From Methylorubrum suomiense (GTDB lineage Bacteria > Pseudomonadota > Alphaproteobacteria > Rhizobiales > Beijerinckiaceae): 64,000 bases of DNA. The notes below the pieces were generated by a model that worked only from the letters and a program-made list of their open reading frames with translations, made no database searches and was not told the DNA's origin. Below are positions 16,389 through 25,130 of this stretch, piece by piece. The position numbers and the translations under genes were made by a program. Each line of letters opens with the position of its first letter. Within the stretch, counting starts at the first letter, position 1. The stretch lies in the NCBI RefSeq assembly GCF_022179765.1, contig NZ_BPRE01000006.1, forward strand, positions 248,001 through 312,000, in the 5' to 3' direction.

Positions 16389-17138
16389 ATGAGCGACGCA
16401 CCCGAACACCCCAAGAAAATCACGCGCGCCTTCGTGCTGGCGGCGGGCCTCGGCAAGCGCATGCGGCCGATCACCGCCACGGTCCCCAAACCCCTGGTCG
16501 AGGTCGCCGGCAAGGCGCTGATCGACCATGCCCTCGACCGGGCGGCGGAAGGCGGCGTCGAGACCGCGGTGGTGAACGTCCACTGGCTCGCCGACCTGAT
16601 GGAGGGGCATCTTTCCCACCGGACCGGCGGTCCCGCCCTCGTCGTCTCCGACGAGCGCGACGCGCTCCTCGAGACCGGCGGCGGCATCCGCAAGGCGCTC
16701 CACCATTTCGGCGCCGACCCCTTCGTGGTGTTCAACTCCGACTCGTTCTGGCTGGAGGGCCCGCGCCCGAACCTGCCGCGCCTGATCGAGGCCTGGAATG
16801 CCGAGACCATGGACATCCTGCTCCTCGTCGCCCCGACGGCGACGAGCCTCGGCTACGAGGGCGCGGGCGATTTCGACATGGACGCCGACGGCCGCCTCTC
16901 CTGGCGGGGCGAGCGCGAGGTCGCGCCCTTCATCTATGCCGGCGTCGCCATCCTGAAGCCGGACCTGTTCGCCGACACGCCCGAGGGGTCCTTCTCGCTC
17001 ACCCTGCTGTTCGACCGGGCGGCCAAGCGGGGGCGGCTGCACGGCCTGCGCCTCGACGGCCAGTGGCTGCATGTCGGCACGCCCGAGGCGATCGAGGCCG
17101 CCGAATCACAGGTTCGTCGGAGCGCCCAAGTGCCGTGA
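16389..17138 (+). CDS. murU: MurU-like N-acetylmuramate-1-phosphate nucleotidyltransferase
   Basis: A 249-residue sugar-1-phosphate nucleotidyltransferase. The N-terminal signature FVLAAGLGKRMRPITATVPKPLVEVAGK is the NTP-binding loop with the invariant Lys. NSDSFWLEG supplies the metal-binding Asp pair, and the C-terminal WLHVGTPEAIEAAE is typical of the MurU/GlmU-N branch. In the MurU route it makes UDP-MurNAc from the 1-phosphate produced by AmgK. It lies 19 bases after the fusion gene that carries the AmgK-like domain, which is the main reason for the MurU call over a mannose- or glucose-1-phosphate transferase. Confidence 0.82.
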   Translation: MSDAPEHPKKITRAFVLAAGLGKRMRPITATVPKPLVEVAGKALIDHALDRAAEGGVETAVVNVHWLADLMEGHLSHRTGGPALVVSDERDALLETGGGIRKALHHFGADPFVVFNSDSFWLEGPRPNLPRLIEAWNAETMDILLLVAPTATSLGYEGAGDFDMDADGRLSWRGEREVAPFIYAGVAILKPDLFADTPEGSFSLTLLFDRAAKRGRLHGLRLDGQWLHVGTPEAIEAAESQVRRSAQVP

Positions 17139-17191
17139 ACCGAACGCCGCACGGCGTGTTGAGGCGGTTCGGGGAGACGGCGGGGTTCGGA

Positions 17192-17662
17192 ATGGGATTT
17201 CTGTTGGAGACGGTGGAGCGGTTCCGCCGCACGCTGACGGCCTATGCCGGCGATGAGAGCCTGATGCAGGGGGCGGTCTCGGCCTGCGCCAACGTCGCGG
17301 TCGCCGATGGCGAGCTGATGAGCGAGGAATTCGAGACGGCTCTGGCGGGCCTGCGCGCCAATCCGATCCTCGAGAAGGGCTACGACAGCCTGATGCTGGA
17401 ACATGCCCTCTACGAGGGCTTGGGCCGCGCCCGCACCCGCGCCGGCCGGGCCGAGAACCTCGTGCGCATCGCCGGCCTCGCCGACCGGCCCGAGGAGCAG
17501 CGCCGCAACGTCTTCCTGATCGCCGCCGACGTCGCCGACCACGAGGGTATCGGCCCGCAGGAACAGGCGGCGCTCGCCGAGATCGCCGAAGCCTTGGGGG
17601 TCGATGGCGCGGGGCTGCTGGCGCGGTTCGGGCAAGGAACGCTTCATCGGGCCTCCCCCTGA
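17192..17662 (+). CDS. TerB-family (tellurite resistance-like) protein
   Basis: A 156-residue all-helical protein of the TerB family: AVSACANVAVADGELMSEEFETAL, with the acidic loop ADGE, and a second-half counterpart IAADVADHEGIGPQEQAALAEIAEALGV. Such proteins bind metal or membranes and are best known from tellurite-resistance operons, but stand-alone copies like this one have no established role. No ter operon partners are present. The ribosome-binding site before ATG 17192 is weak. It lies between murU and addB together with the small protein/PIN pair, in a place where related genomes, as I recall them, run straight from murU to addB. Confidence 0.72.
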   Translation: MGFLLETVERFRRTLTAYAGDESLMQGAVSACANVAVADGELMSEEFETALAGLRANPILEKGYDSLMLEHALYEGLGRARTRAGRAENLVRIAGLADRPEEQRRNVFLIAADVADHEGIGPQEQAALAEIAEALGVDGAGLLARFGQGTLHRASP

Positions 17663-17706
17663 CCCGCGGCAGCGCTTACATTCGCGCGTGACGCCCGGAG
17701 GTTGTC

Positions 17707-17994
17707 ATGGACGTGAAGGAAGCGGTGGCGAAGGCGAAGACGTATGTCGCGGAGGCTTTCGCCGGGGAGAGCTTGAGGGATCTGGGACTCGAAGAGATCC
17801 GCTTCGAGGAAGAGTCCGATGCTTGGCTGATCACGCTCGGCTTCTCCCGCTCCTGGGATGCGCCGAAGATCGTCACCAACCGCCTCGGGCGCGATCTCGA
17901 CCTCAATCGTACCTATAAGACCCTGCGGATCGCCGATCCGGACGGACGGCTCCTCGCACTGGATGACCGGGTGCCCCTGATGGCCGATGGGTGA
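17707..17994 (+). CDS. Small uncharacterised protein paired with a PIN-domain gene
   Basis: A 95-residue acidic protein of unknown function, probably alpha/beta: EAVAKAKTYVAEAFAGESL, then GLEEIRFEEESDAWLITLGFSRSW, NRTYKTLRIADPDGRLLAL. It has no signal peptide, no membrane segment and no recognisable helix-turn-helix, AbrB or Phd/YefM motif. Its stop codon overlaps the start of the next gene (TGATG), so the two are translationally coupled. The arrangement, small gene first and PIN nuclease second, mimics type II toxin-antitoxin operons, but the antitoxin role is only an inference. Confidence 0.65.
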   Translation: MDVKEAVAKAKTYVAEAFAGESLRDLGLEEIRFEEESDAWLITLGFSRSWDAPKIVTNRLGRDLDLNRTYKTLRIADPDGRLLALDDRVPLMADG

Positions 17995-18455
17995 TGCGTG
18001 CATGCCTCCTCGACACCAATCTGCTGGTGTTGCTCGCCGTCGGCCGCGCCTCGCCGGCTTTCGTGGAGGTGCATAAGCGGACGCGCGGCTACCGGAGCGA
18101 GGATCTGCCGCTGCTGGAAGCGCTACTGGCACGAGCCGCCCGGCTCGTTACGACGCCGCACGTGTTGTGCGAGACATCGAACCTGATCAGACAGTTTCAG
18201 GAGCCCGGGCGCGGGAAGATCGTCGAGGCTTTGCGGAATTTTGCCGCCAGGGCCGATGAAATCCATCTGCCCTGTATGACAGCGATGGCACGGCCGGAGT
18301 TTATCCGCCTCGGACTGACCGATGCCGGCATTCTGGTCGCACAACGCGACGATGTCGGCCTCGTCACGGACGATCTCGACCTTTATCTTGCGAGTGTCGC
18401 CGCCGGGCTCGACGCAATCAACTTCACGCATGAGCGCGCCCGCCGTTTCGGGTGA
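17994..18455 (+). CDS. PIN-domain protein, putative RNase
   Basis: 153 residues with the acidic residues of PIN nucleases in order: Asp7 in LLDTNLL, Glu60 in VLCETSN, Asp110 in LGLTDAGI and Asp126 in LVTDDLDLY. The family cleaves RNA, often as VapC-type toxins, using Mg2+ held by these residues. It is longer than a typical VapC (about 130 residues) and its partner is not a known antitoxin family. ATG 17994 overlaps the previous stop; a GTG three bases upstream is possible. It ends 18 bases before addB, so it may share that transcript. Confidence 0.75.
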   Translation: MRACLLDTNLLVLLAVGRASPAFVEVHKRTRGYRSEDLPLLEALLARAARLVTTPHVLCETSNLIRQFQEPGRGKIVEALRNFAARADEIHLPCMTAMARPEFIRLGLTDAGILVAQRDDVGLVTDDLDLYLASVAAGLDAINFTHERARRFG

Positions 18456-18473
18456 CGGCCAAAAGCGAAATCC

Positions 18474-21400
18474 ATGTCCGCCCCCCGCGTTCTCACCATC
18501 CCCCCCGGTGCGCCGTTCCTGCCGACGCTCGCCGATGCGCTCGTCTCGGGCCGTCTTGTCGGTCCGCTCGGCGACGACCCGTTCGCGCTCGCCTCCGTGA
18601 CGCTCTACCTGCCGACGCAGCGCGCGGTGCGGGCGCTCTCGACCGTGCTGGCCGAACGTCTCGGCGGCGCGGCCCTGCTGCCGCGGATGATCCCGCTCGG
18701 CGAGGCCGACGAGGCCGAACTCGACCTCTCGGCCAACGCTCTGCTGGAAACGCCGGAAGAGCTTTTGCATCCGGCGGTCGCGCCGCTGGAGCGGCGGCTG
18801 ATTCTCGCCCGCCTCGTCCAGAAATGGGCCGAGACCGTCGACCGTGAACTCCTGCCCATCGACGACGAGGTGCCCTTCCTCGTGCCGTCCTCGCCCGCCG
18901 ATGCGGTGGCGCTCGCCGCCGATCTGGAAGGCCTGATGGATGCGCTGACCGTCGAGGGCCTGCCGTGGAACGAGATCGGCGCGGCGGTGGAGGCCGAGCA
19001 TTCCCGCTATTTCGGCCTCACCCTCGATTTCCTGCGGATCGCCGCCGAGAATTGGCCGGGCATCCTCGCCGCCCGCGCGCTGGCCGATCCGGCGGTGCGC
19101 GCCCGCCGCCTCGTGCTGGCCGAGGCCGACCGGCTCTCCCGCGAGCGGCCCGGCGATCCGGTGGTGGTGGCGGGCTCGACCGGATCGGTCCCGGCCACGG
19201 CCCGGCTGATCGCCGCGGTGGCGCGCCTGCCCCGCGGCGCCGTGGTGCTGCCCGGCCTCGATCTCCATCTCGACCCGGAGGGCTGGGAGGCGATCGACGG
19301 CGGCGGCAATCCCGAAGAGGTCGCCCACGGCCATCCGCAGGCGATCCTGCGGCAGCTGATGGGTCGCTCCGCGCTCGGGGTCGGGCGCGAGGCGGTCGCG
19401 CCGCTCGGCGCGCCCTCGGACGAAGCGACCGCGCGGGAACGATTGCTGTCGCAGGCCCTGCGCCCGGCCGAGACCACCGATGCCTGGGCCGCCCTCGCCC
19501 CCGACGAGCGGCTGGCGCTGGCCCGCGATGGCCTCGCCGGCCTCACCGTCGTCGAGGCCGCGGACGAGCGCGAGGAGGCCCTGGTAGCCGCGCTCGCCCT
19601 GCGCGAAACCCTGGAGACGCCCGGAGCGACCGCGGCGCTCGTGACCCCCGACCGGGGGCTGGCCCTCCGGGTCTCCGCCGAACTCGCCCGCTGGGGCATC
19701 GTCGCGGAGGATTCGGCCGGCCTCGGGCTCGCCCGCTCGCAGGGCGGACGCTTCGCCCGGCTCGTGGCGGAACTGGCCGCCGAGCCGTCGCCGTCCCGGG
19801 TGATCTCGCTGCTCGCCCATCCCTTCGTGCGGCTCGGGCTCACCCGCAGCGAGGTGGTGCGGGCAGGCGCCGCCCTCGAGATCGGGGGCCTGCGCGGCCC
19901 GGCTCCGGTTCCGAAGAACAGTTTCGAGGGCATGCGCGTCGCGCTCGAATTCCAGCGCACCACCACCGGGCGGGTGCCGCGCGCCAAGAAGCGGCTCAAG
20001 CCGATCGACTGGGAACTCGCCGCCGCCGTCCTCGACCGGCTGGAGATCGCCCTCGGCGAATTCCGCGACGATCGCCAGCCGGCGGTCGGCAATCTCGTCG
20101 CGCTCGCCGCGCTGCATCGCGAGGCCTGCGAGCGGATGATCGCGGGATCCGAGACGTCGCCGGAACCCGAGATCGAGGATCCGTCCCTCGACACCCTGGA
20201 TCAATTGTTCGACGATCTCGAAGCCGCCGCCGACGAGGACTTGCCCGGCCGTTTCGGCGATTACGCCGCCGTCTTCACCGCTCTGGCCCGCGACCGCACC
20301 GTGGCCTGCGCGCGCGACACGGCGCATCCGCGGTTGCGCCTGCTCGGGCCGCTGGAGGCGCGGCTGCTCACCGTCGATCGGGTCGTGCTCGGCGGTCTCG
20401 ACGAGGCGGTCTGGCCGGTGCGCCAGACCACCGACGCCTTTCTCAACCGGCCGATGCGGGGCCAGGTCGGCCTGTCGCCGCCCGAGCGCCGCATCGGGCA
20501 GGCGGCGCACGACTTCGTGCAACTCCTCGGCACCCACGACGCCGTGCTGACCCGGGCGGCCAAGCGCGAGGGTTCGCCGACGGTGCCTTCGCGCTTCCTC
20601 CAGCGCCTGCGCGCCTTCGGCGGGGAGGGGTCCTGGGAGGCGGTGCTGGCCCGCGGACGGCGCCTGCGCGGCCTCGCGGCGATCCTCGACCGGGGCCGGG
20701 AGCCCGCGCCGCCCCGCCTCGTGCGCCCGGCGCCCCGGCCCGATCCCGCCCTGTTTCCGCGTCGCCTCAGCGTCACCGAGATCGAGACGCTGGTGCGCGA
20801 CCCCTATTCGATCTTCGCCAAGCACGTGCTGGGCCTGGAGGCGCTGGAGCCGGTCGCCGTGGTGCCGGGTGCGGCCGAGCGCGGCACGCTGATCCACGCG
20901 ATCCTCGGCGATTTCGCCACCGCCCATGCCGGGCCGCTGCCGCCGCGGGCGGACGAGCTGCTCTACACCATCGCCCTCGAAGCCTTCGGCCGTCTCGAGG
21001 ACCAGTATCCGGAACTCTACGCCGAGTGGTTCCCCCGCTACGAGCGCATGGCGATCGAGTTCCTGGAATGGGAGCGCGCCCGCCGCCCGGATCTCGCCGG
21101 GATCCACCCGGAGATGTCGGGGAAGTGGGTGATCCCGCTCGGCTCCGAAACCTTCACCCTCACCGGCCGGGCCGACCGGATCGAGCGTCGCACGGATGGC
21201 GGCTTCTGCATCGTCGATTTCAAGACCGGCACGCCGCCCTCCAACCGCACCGTGTTCGCCGGCTTCTCACCGCAGCTGACGCTCGAGGCCGCGATGCTGA
21301 TGCACGGCGCCTTCGAGGGTTTGAAGTCGGAGGCCGTGCCGGACCTCCTCTACGTGCACGCCTCCGGCGGACGTGAACCGTTCCGGCCGATCCCGATCAA

Positions 21401-21605
21401 GCCGCCGCCGGGGGAGGGACGGGCGGTGGACGCGATCGTTGCGGAGCACGTGACCCGGCTGCGCGGCCTCATCGCCCGATACCTGACCGGGGAGGCAGCC
21501 TACGTGTCGCGGCCCTTCCCGCAATACGTGCGCGCCTACAGCGATTACGATCATCTGGCCCGCGTCCTCGAATGGTCGCTGGCGGGCGAGGGAGAGGGGG
21601 CGTGA
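18474..21605 (+). CDS. addB: Double-strand break repair protein AddB
   Basis: AddB is the second subunit of the AddAB helicase-nuclease that resects double-strand breaks and loads RecA. At 1043 residues it has the alphaproteobacterial length. The N-terminus (ITIPPGAPFLPTLADAL) lacks a Walker A motif, as expected of this AddB type. The C-terminal nuclease domain has GTLIHAILGDF, TGRADRIERR and IVDFKTGTPP, the RecB-nuclease motifs. Its TGA overlaps the GTG of addA (GTGA), showing coupled translation. Confidence 0.95.
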   Translation: MSAPRVLTIPPGAPFLPTLADALVSGRLVGPLGDDPFALASVTLYLPTQRAVRALSTVLAERLGGAALLPRMIPLGEADEAELDLSANALLETPEELLHPAVAPLERRLILARLVQKWAETVDRELLPIDDEVPFLVPSSPADAVALAADLEGLMDALTVEGLPWNEIGAAVEAEHSRYFGLTLDFLRIAAENWPGILAARALADPAVRARRLVLAEADRLSRERPGDPVVVAGSTGSVPATARLIAAVARLPRGAVVLPGLDLHLDPEGWEAIDGGGNPEEVAHGHPQAILRQLMGRSALGVGREAVAPLGAPSDEATARERLLSQALRPAETTDAWAALAPDERLALARDGLAGLTVVEAADEREEALVAALALRETLETPGATAALVTPDRGLALRVSAELARWGIVAEDSAGLGLARSQGGRFARLVAELAAEPSPSRVISLLAHPFVRLGLTRSEVVRAGAALEIGGLRGPAPVPKNSFEGMRVALEFQRTTTGRVPRAKKRLKPIDWELAAAVLDRLEIALGEFRDDRQPAVGNLVALAALHREACERMIAGSETSPEPEIEDPSLDTLDQLFDDLEAAADEDLPGRFGDYAAVFTALARDRTVACARDTAHPRLRLLGPLEARLLTVDRVVLGGLDEAVWPVRQTTDAFLNRPMRGQVGLSPPERRIGQAAHDFVQLLGTHDAVLTRAAKREGSPTVPSRFLQRLRAFGGEGSWEAVLARGRRLRGLAAILDRGREPAPPRLVRPAPRPDPALFPRRLSVTEIETLVRDPYSIFAKHVLGLEALEPVAVVPGAAERGTLIHAILGDFATAHAGPLPPRADELLYTIALEAFGRLEDQYPELYAEWFPRYERMAIEFLEWERARRPDLAGIHPEMSGKWVIPLGSETFTLTGRADRIERRTDGGFCIVDFKTGTPPSNRTVFAGFSPQLTLEAAMLMHGAFEGLKSEAVPDLLYVHASGGREPFRPIPIKPPPGEGRAVDAIVAEHVTRLRGLIARYLTGEAAYVSRPFPQYVRAYSDYDHLARVLEWSLAGEGEGA

Positions 21606-24600
21606 GCGGCTTCATCGTCGACGAGCGGACGAAATCGGCCCAGCTTCAGGCGGCCGATCCGCGCCTCTCGGCCTGGGTCTCGGCCAATGCGGGGGCGGGC
21701 AAGACCAAGGTGCTGACCGACCGGGTGTTGCGGCTGCTGCTGGACGGGGCCCCGCCGGGGCGCATCCTCTGCCTCACCTTCACCAAGGCGGCCGCCGCCA
21801 ACATGTCGATCCGGGTGTTCCAGCGCCTCGGCCGCTGGGTGACGCTGGACGATGCCGCGCTGACGATCGAGCTCACCGCGCTCACCGGCGAGCGCCCCGC
21901 GCGGGCGACGCTGCGGCTCGCCCGCCGCCTGTTCGCCCGCGCCGTCGAGACGCCGGGCGGCCTGAAGATCGAGACGCTGCACGCCCTCTGCGAGCGTCTG
22001 CTGCACATGTTCCCCTTCGAGGCCAACGTGCCGGCCCGCTTCGTCGTGCTCGACGAGACCCAGGCGCGCGACATGTTCGAGATCGAGACCGACAACGTGC
22101 TGGCCGACGCGATCCTCGGCGGCGACGAGAGCCTGTCGCGGGCGCTGGCGATCGTCGGTGCGGAGGCCTCCGGCGACACGCTGCGGGATGCGATCCGCGC
22201 CGCCATGCGCACGCGGGCCCTCTTCTCCGACCACCGGGCCCTCGGCCCCGCACTCGCCCGCCTGCCGCGGGCCCTGTCGCTCAAGGACGGCGCCAGCGTC
22301 GAGAGCATCGAGGCCGAGATTCTGGAAGGCGGCGACCTCGGCGACTGGTCGGCGCTCGCCGCCAAACTGCGCACCGGCAAGGCGACCGACGAGCGGCTCG
22401 CCGACGCGCTGACCGAGGCGCAGACCCTTCTCGAGGTCGGCAAGGCGCTCGATCCCTATCGCTCGGTCTTCTTCACCGACAAGGACGAGCCGCGGGCCGA
22501 AAAGTCCCTGGGCACCAAGGCGGTGCCGCCGGAGGTGAAGCAGGCGCTCCTCGACGAGCAGGCCCGGCTGATCCCGCTGTTCGATGCCTTGCGCGCCGCC
22601 CGCGCCCTTGCCCGCACGGAGGGGCTCTACCGGCTCGCCGCCGAGATCCACCGCCGGATCGAGGCGCAGAAGTCGCGCCAGGGGGCGCTGGATTTCGACG
22701 ATCTGATCCACAAGACCCTCGATCTGCTCTCGCGGGTCGGCGCCTCATGGGTGCTGTACAAGCTCGACCGCGGTGTCGATCACGTGCTGGTCGACGAGGC
22801 GCAGGACACCAATCCGCAGCAATGGGAGATCCTGCGGACGCTCACCGCCGAGTTCGCGGCGGGCGAGGGGGCGCGGGGGCTGCGCCGGACCCGCTTCGCG
22901 GTGGGCGATCCCAAGCAGTCGATCTACAGCTTCCAGGGCGCCGATCCGCGCGAGTTCGAATTGACCCGGCGGGCCTGGGGCAAGGCGGCGGCGGACGCGG
23001 CGATCGGCTTCGCCGATGTCGGTCTCACCCTCTCGTTCCGCACCGCCTCCCACGTCCTCGCGGCGGTCGACGCGGTGTTCCGCATTCCCGAGCACTTCGC
23101 CGGCCTGTCCTTCGAGGACCGGGCGATCGGCACCGTTCACGCCTCCGCCCGCGGCGGCGTACCGGGCGCCGTCGAACTCTGGTGCATCGAGGAGCCCGCG
23201 GAGGCGGAGGAGCCCGATGCCTGGGCCGCCCCGGTCGATGCGCCGGAGGCGAACGCGCCGGCCATCACGGTGGCCCGCCGCATCGCCCGCGCGGTCAAGG
23301 CCTGGACCACCACGGGCGATGCCTGTGGCCGGGTCTGGCGGCCGGGCGACGTGCTGATCCTCGTGCGCAAGCGCTCGGCCGCCTTCGAGGAGGTGATCCG
23401 GGCGTTGAAGGGGCTCGGCGTGCCGGTGGCCGGCCAGGACCGTCTGGAGGTCGCCGGCCATATCGCCGTGCTCGACCTCGTGGCGGTCGGCCGCGCCGGG
23501 CTCCTCCCCGCCGACGACCTGACGCTGGCCACCGCCCTCAAGACCCCGCTGGTCGGCCTCACCGACGACGACCTGACCCGCATCGCGTCCCGCCGCCCCC
23601 TCGCGGAGACCCTGGAGGATGCCCTGACCCGCCACGCCGAAGCCGGCGACGCGGCCGCCATCCGCGGGCGCGATGCGCTGGCCCTCTGGATCGGGCTCGC
23701 GGCGACGAACGGCCCGTTCGGCTTCTACGCGGCGCTGCTCGGGGCCCATGGCGGGCGCAGCCGCCTGGTGGCGCGGCTGGGCGGCGAGGCGGGCGACGCC
23801 ATCGACGTCTTCCTCGCCCAGGCCGCGGATGCCGAGGCCGGCGCCGATGCCGCCCCCTGCCTCGACGCCTTCCTCGCCGATTACGTGACGCGCCCCGGCC
23901 GCGGCCGCACTGGCCTCTCGGTCAAGCGCGACCTGGAAGCCGGGCGCGACGAGGTGCGGGTGATGACGGTGCACGGCGCCAAGGGGCTGGAGGCGCCGGT
24001 CGTCGTGGTTATCGACGGCTGCGAGCCGCTCGGGCGCAACGACCCGCCGCTCCTGCCTCTCGAGAGGCCGCTGGACATGCCGGCGGACGGTCCGCTGCCG
24101 CCGGTCTGGACCGGGGGGCGCACGCAGGATTGCGCGGCGACGTTCAACGCCCGGCAGGCGCTCCAGGCCCGCGCGCGAGAGGAGCACAACCGCCTCCTCT
24201 ACGTCGCCATGACGCGGGCGGCGGATCATCTCGTCATCGCCCCCTATCGCGGCGCGACCCGCGAGACGCCGGCCTCCTGGTGCGAGATGGTGCGCCTCGG
24301 ACTGGAGCGGGGCCTCGGGCCCGGCGAGAGCCTGGAGACGGCGCACGGCCCGGTCACGATCTGGCGCGAGGGCGGGGCGCCCTCTCTGGCGAGCGCCGAG
24401 CCCGAAGCCCTCCCGGAGCCGGAGGCGGCGCCGGATTGGCTGTTCGCCCCGGCCGCCCCAGAGGTCGAGGCCGCGCCGCCCTTGAGCCCGTCGAGCGCGC
24501 TGGGCGCTGCGGACGGGCGGCGCGAACCGCGTCGCCGCCAGGGCGATGCCGAAGCCCGCCGCCGCGGTGCCCTGATCCACGCCCTGTTGGAGCACCTGCC

Positions 24601-25045
24601 GCGGATCGACCCGGCCCGCCGAACGGAGGCCGCTGCCCGCTTCGCCGGGGCGAGGGCGCCGACACTAGATGAGGGCAAGCGCGGGGAGCTGGTGCGCGCG
24701 GTGCTGCGGCTGATCGAGACGCCGGATCTGGCGCCCTTGTTCTCCCGCGAGGCCCGGGCCGAGGTGGCGCTCTCGGGTCGTCTCACGATCGACGGCGTCG
24801 AGCGCGACGTGACCGGCCGCATCGACCGCCTCGTCGTCGATGCGGACACCGTGACCCTCTGCGACTTCAAGACCGGCCGCCCGCCGGAGGAGGGCGCCCC
24901 GATTCCGGAGCGCGAGGCGGCGCAGGTGGCCCTCTATGCCCGGCTCGCCGCCGCGGTCTGGCCGGGCAAGCGGATCACATCGCTGCTGGTCTGGACCTCG
25001 GGGCCGGTGGTGCGGCGGCTCGACGGGGCGGCGATGGGGGACTGA
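21602..25045 (+). CDS. addA: Double-strand break repair helicase-nuclease AddA
   Basis: A 1147-residue UvrD-type helicase with a C-terminal nuclease, partner of AddB. Helicase motifs: I, WVSANAGAGKTKVLTDR (residues about 25-41); Ia, CLTFTKAAAANM; II, VLVDEAQDTNPQQWEIL; III, IYSFQGADPREF; V, VMTVHGAKGLEAPVVVV; VI, LLYVAMTRAADHLVIAP. The nuclease segment VTGRIDRLVVDADTVTLCDFKTGRPP is near the end. The GTG start overlaps the addB stop. A hairpin element at 25063-25105 follows and probably stops transcription between addA and the convergent sugar dehydrogenase. Confidence 0.96.
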   Translation: MSGFIVDERTKSAQLQAADPRLSAWVSANAGAGKTKVLTDRVLRLLLDGAPPGRILCLTFTKAAAANMSIRVFQRLGRWVTLDDAALTIELTALTGERPARATLRLARRLFARAVETPGGLKIETLHALCERLLHMFPFEANVPARFVVLDETQARDMFEIETDNVLADAILGGDESLSRALAIVGAEASGDTLRDAIRAAMRTRALFSDHRALGPALARLPRALSLKDGASVESIEAEILEGGDLGDWSALAAKLRTGKATDERLADALTEAQTLLEVGKALDPYRSVFFTDKDEPRAEKSLGTKAVPPEVKQALLDEQARLIPLFDALRAARALARTEGLYRLAAEIHRRIEAQKSRQGALDFDDLIHKTLDLLSRVGASWVLYKLDRGVDHVLVDEAQDTNPQQWEILRTLTAEFAAGEGARGLRRTRFAVGDPKQSIYSFQGADPREFELTRRAWGKAAADAAIGFADVGLTLSFRTASHVLAAVDAVFRIPEHFAGLSFEDRAIGTVHASARGGVPGAVELWCIEEPAEAEEPDAWAAPVDAPEANAPAITVARRIARAVKAWTTTGDACGRVWRPGDVLILVRKRSAAFEEVIRALKGLGVPVAGQDRLEVAGHIAVLDLVAVGRAGLLPADDLTLATALKTPLVGLTDDDLTRIASRRPLAETLEDALTRHAEAGDAAAIRGRDALALWIGLAATNGPFGFYAALLGAHGGRSRLVARLGGEAGDAIDVFLAQAADAEAGADAAPCLDAFLADYVTRPGRGRTGLSVKRDLEAGRDEVRVMTVHGAKGLEAPVVVVIDGCEPLGRNDPPLLPLERPLDMPADGPLPPVWTGGRTQDCAATFNARQALQARAREEHNRLLYVAMTRAADHLVIAPYRGATRETPASWCEMVRLGLERGLGPGESLETAHGPVTIWREGGAPSLASAEPEALPEPEAAPDWLFAPAAPEVEAAPPLSPSSALGAADGRREPRRRQGDAEARRRGALIHALLEHLPRIDPARRTEAAARFAGARAPTLDEGKRGELVRAVLRLIETPDLAPLFSREARAEVALSGRLTIDGVERDVTGRIDRLVVDADTVTLCDFKTGRPPEEGAPIPEREAAQVALYARLAAAVWPGKRITSLLVWTSGPVVRRLDGAAMGD

Positions 25046-25062
25046 CCGTCATCCCACCCAGG

Positions 25063-25105
25063 CCCTCATCCTGAGGCGCCGCGAAGCGGCCTCAAGATGA
25101 GGGGG
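25063..25105. repeat. Dispersed CCTCATCCTGAG hairpin, copy 1
   Basis: Outer arms CCCTCATC (25063-25070) and GATGAGGG (25096-25103) and inner arms TGAGG/CCTCA and GCCGC/GCGGC form an almost continuous hairpin. It lies between the convergent addA and sugar dehydrogenase genes, so it could terminate both. Four other copies with related arms occur in the window. Confidence 0.8.
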
Positions 25106-25130
25106 TTTGCGATGGGACGCGGGAGCGTCC

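Noticed and set aside
17707-18455. Classical VapBC toxin-antitoxin call for the small protein and PIN gene
   Set aside because: The first protein shows no AbrB, ribbon-helix-helix, Phd/YefM or helix-turn-helix motif, so naming it VapB is not supported; kept as a PIN pair of unknown type.
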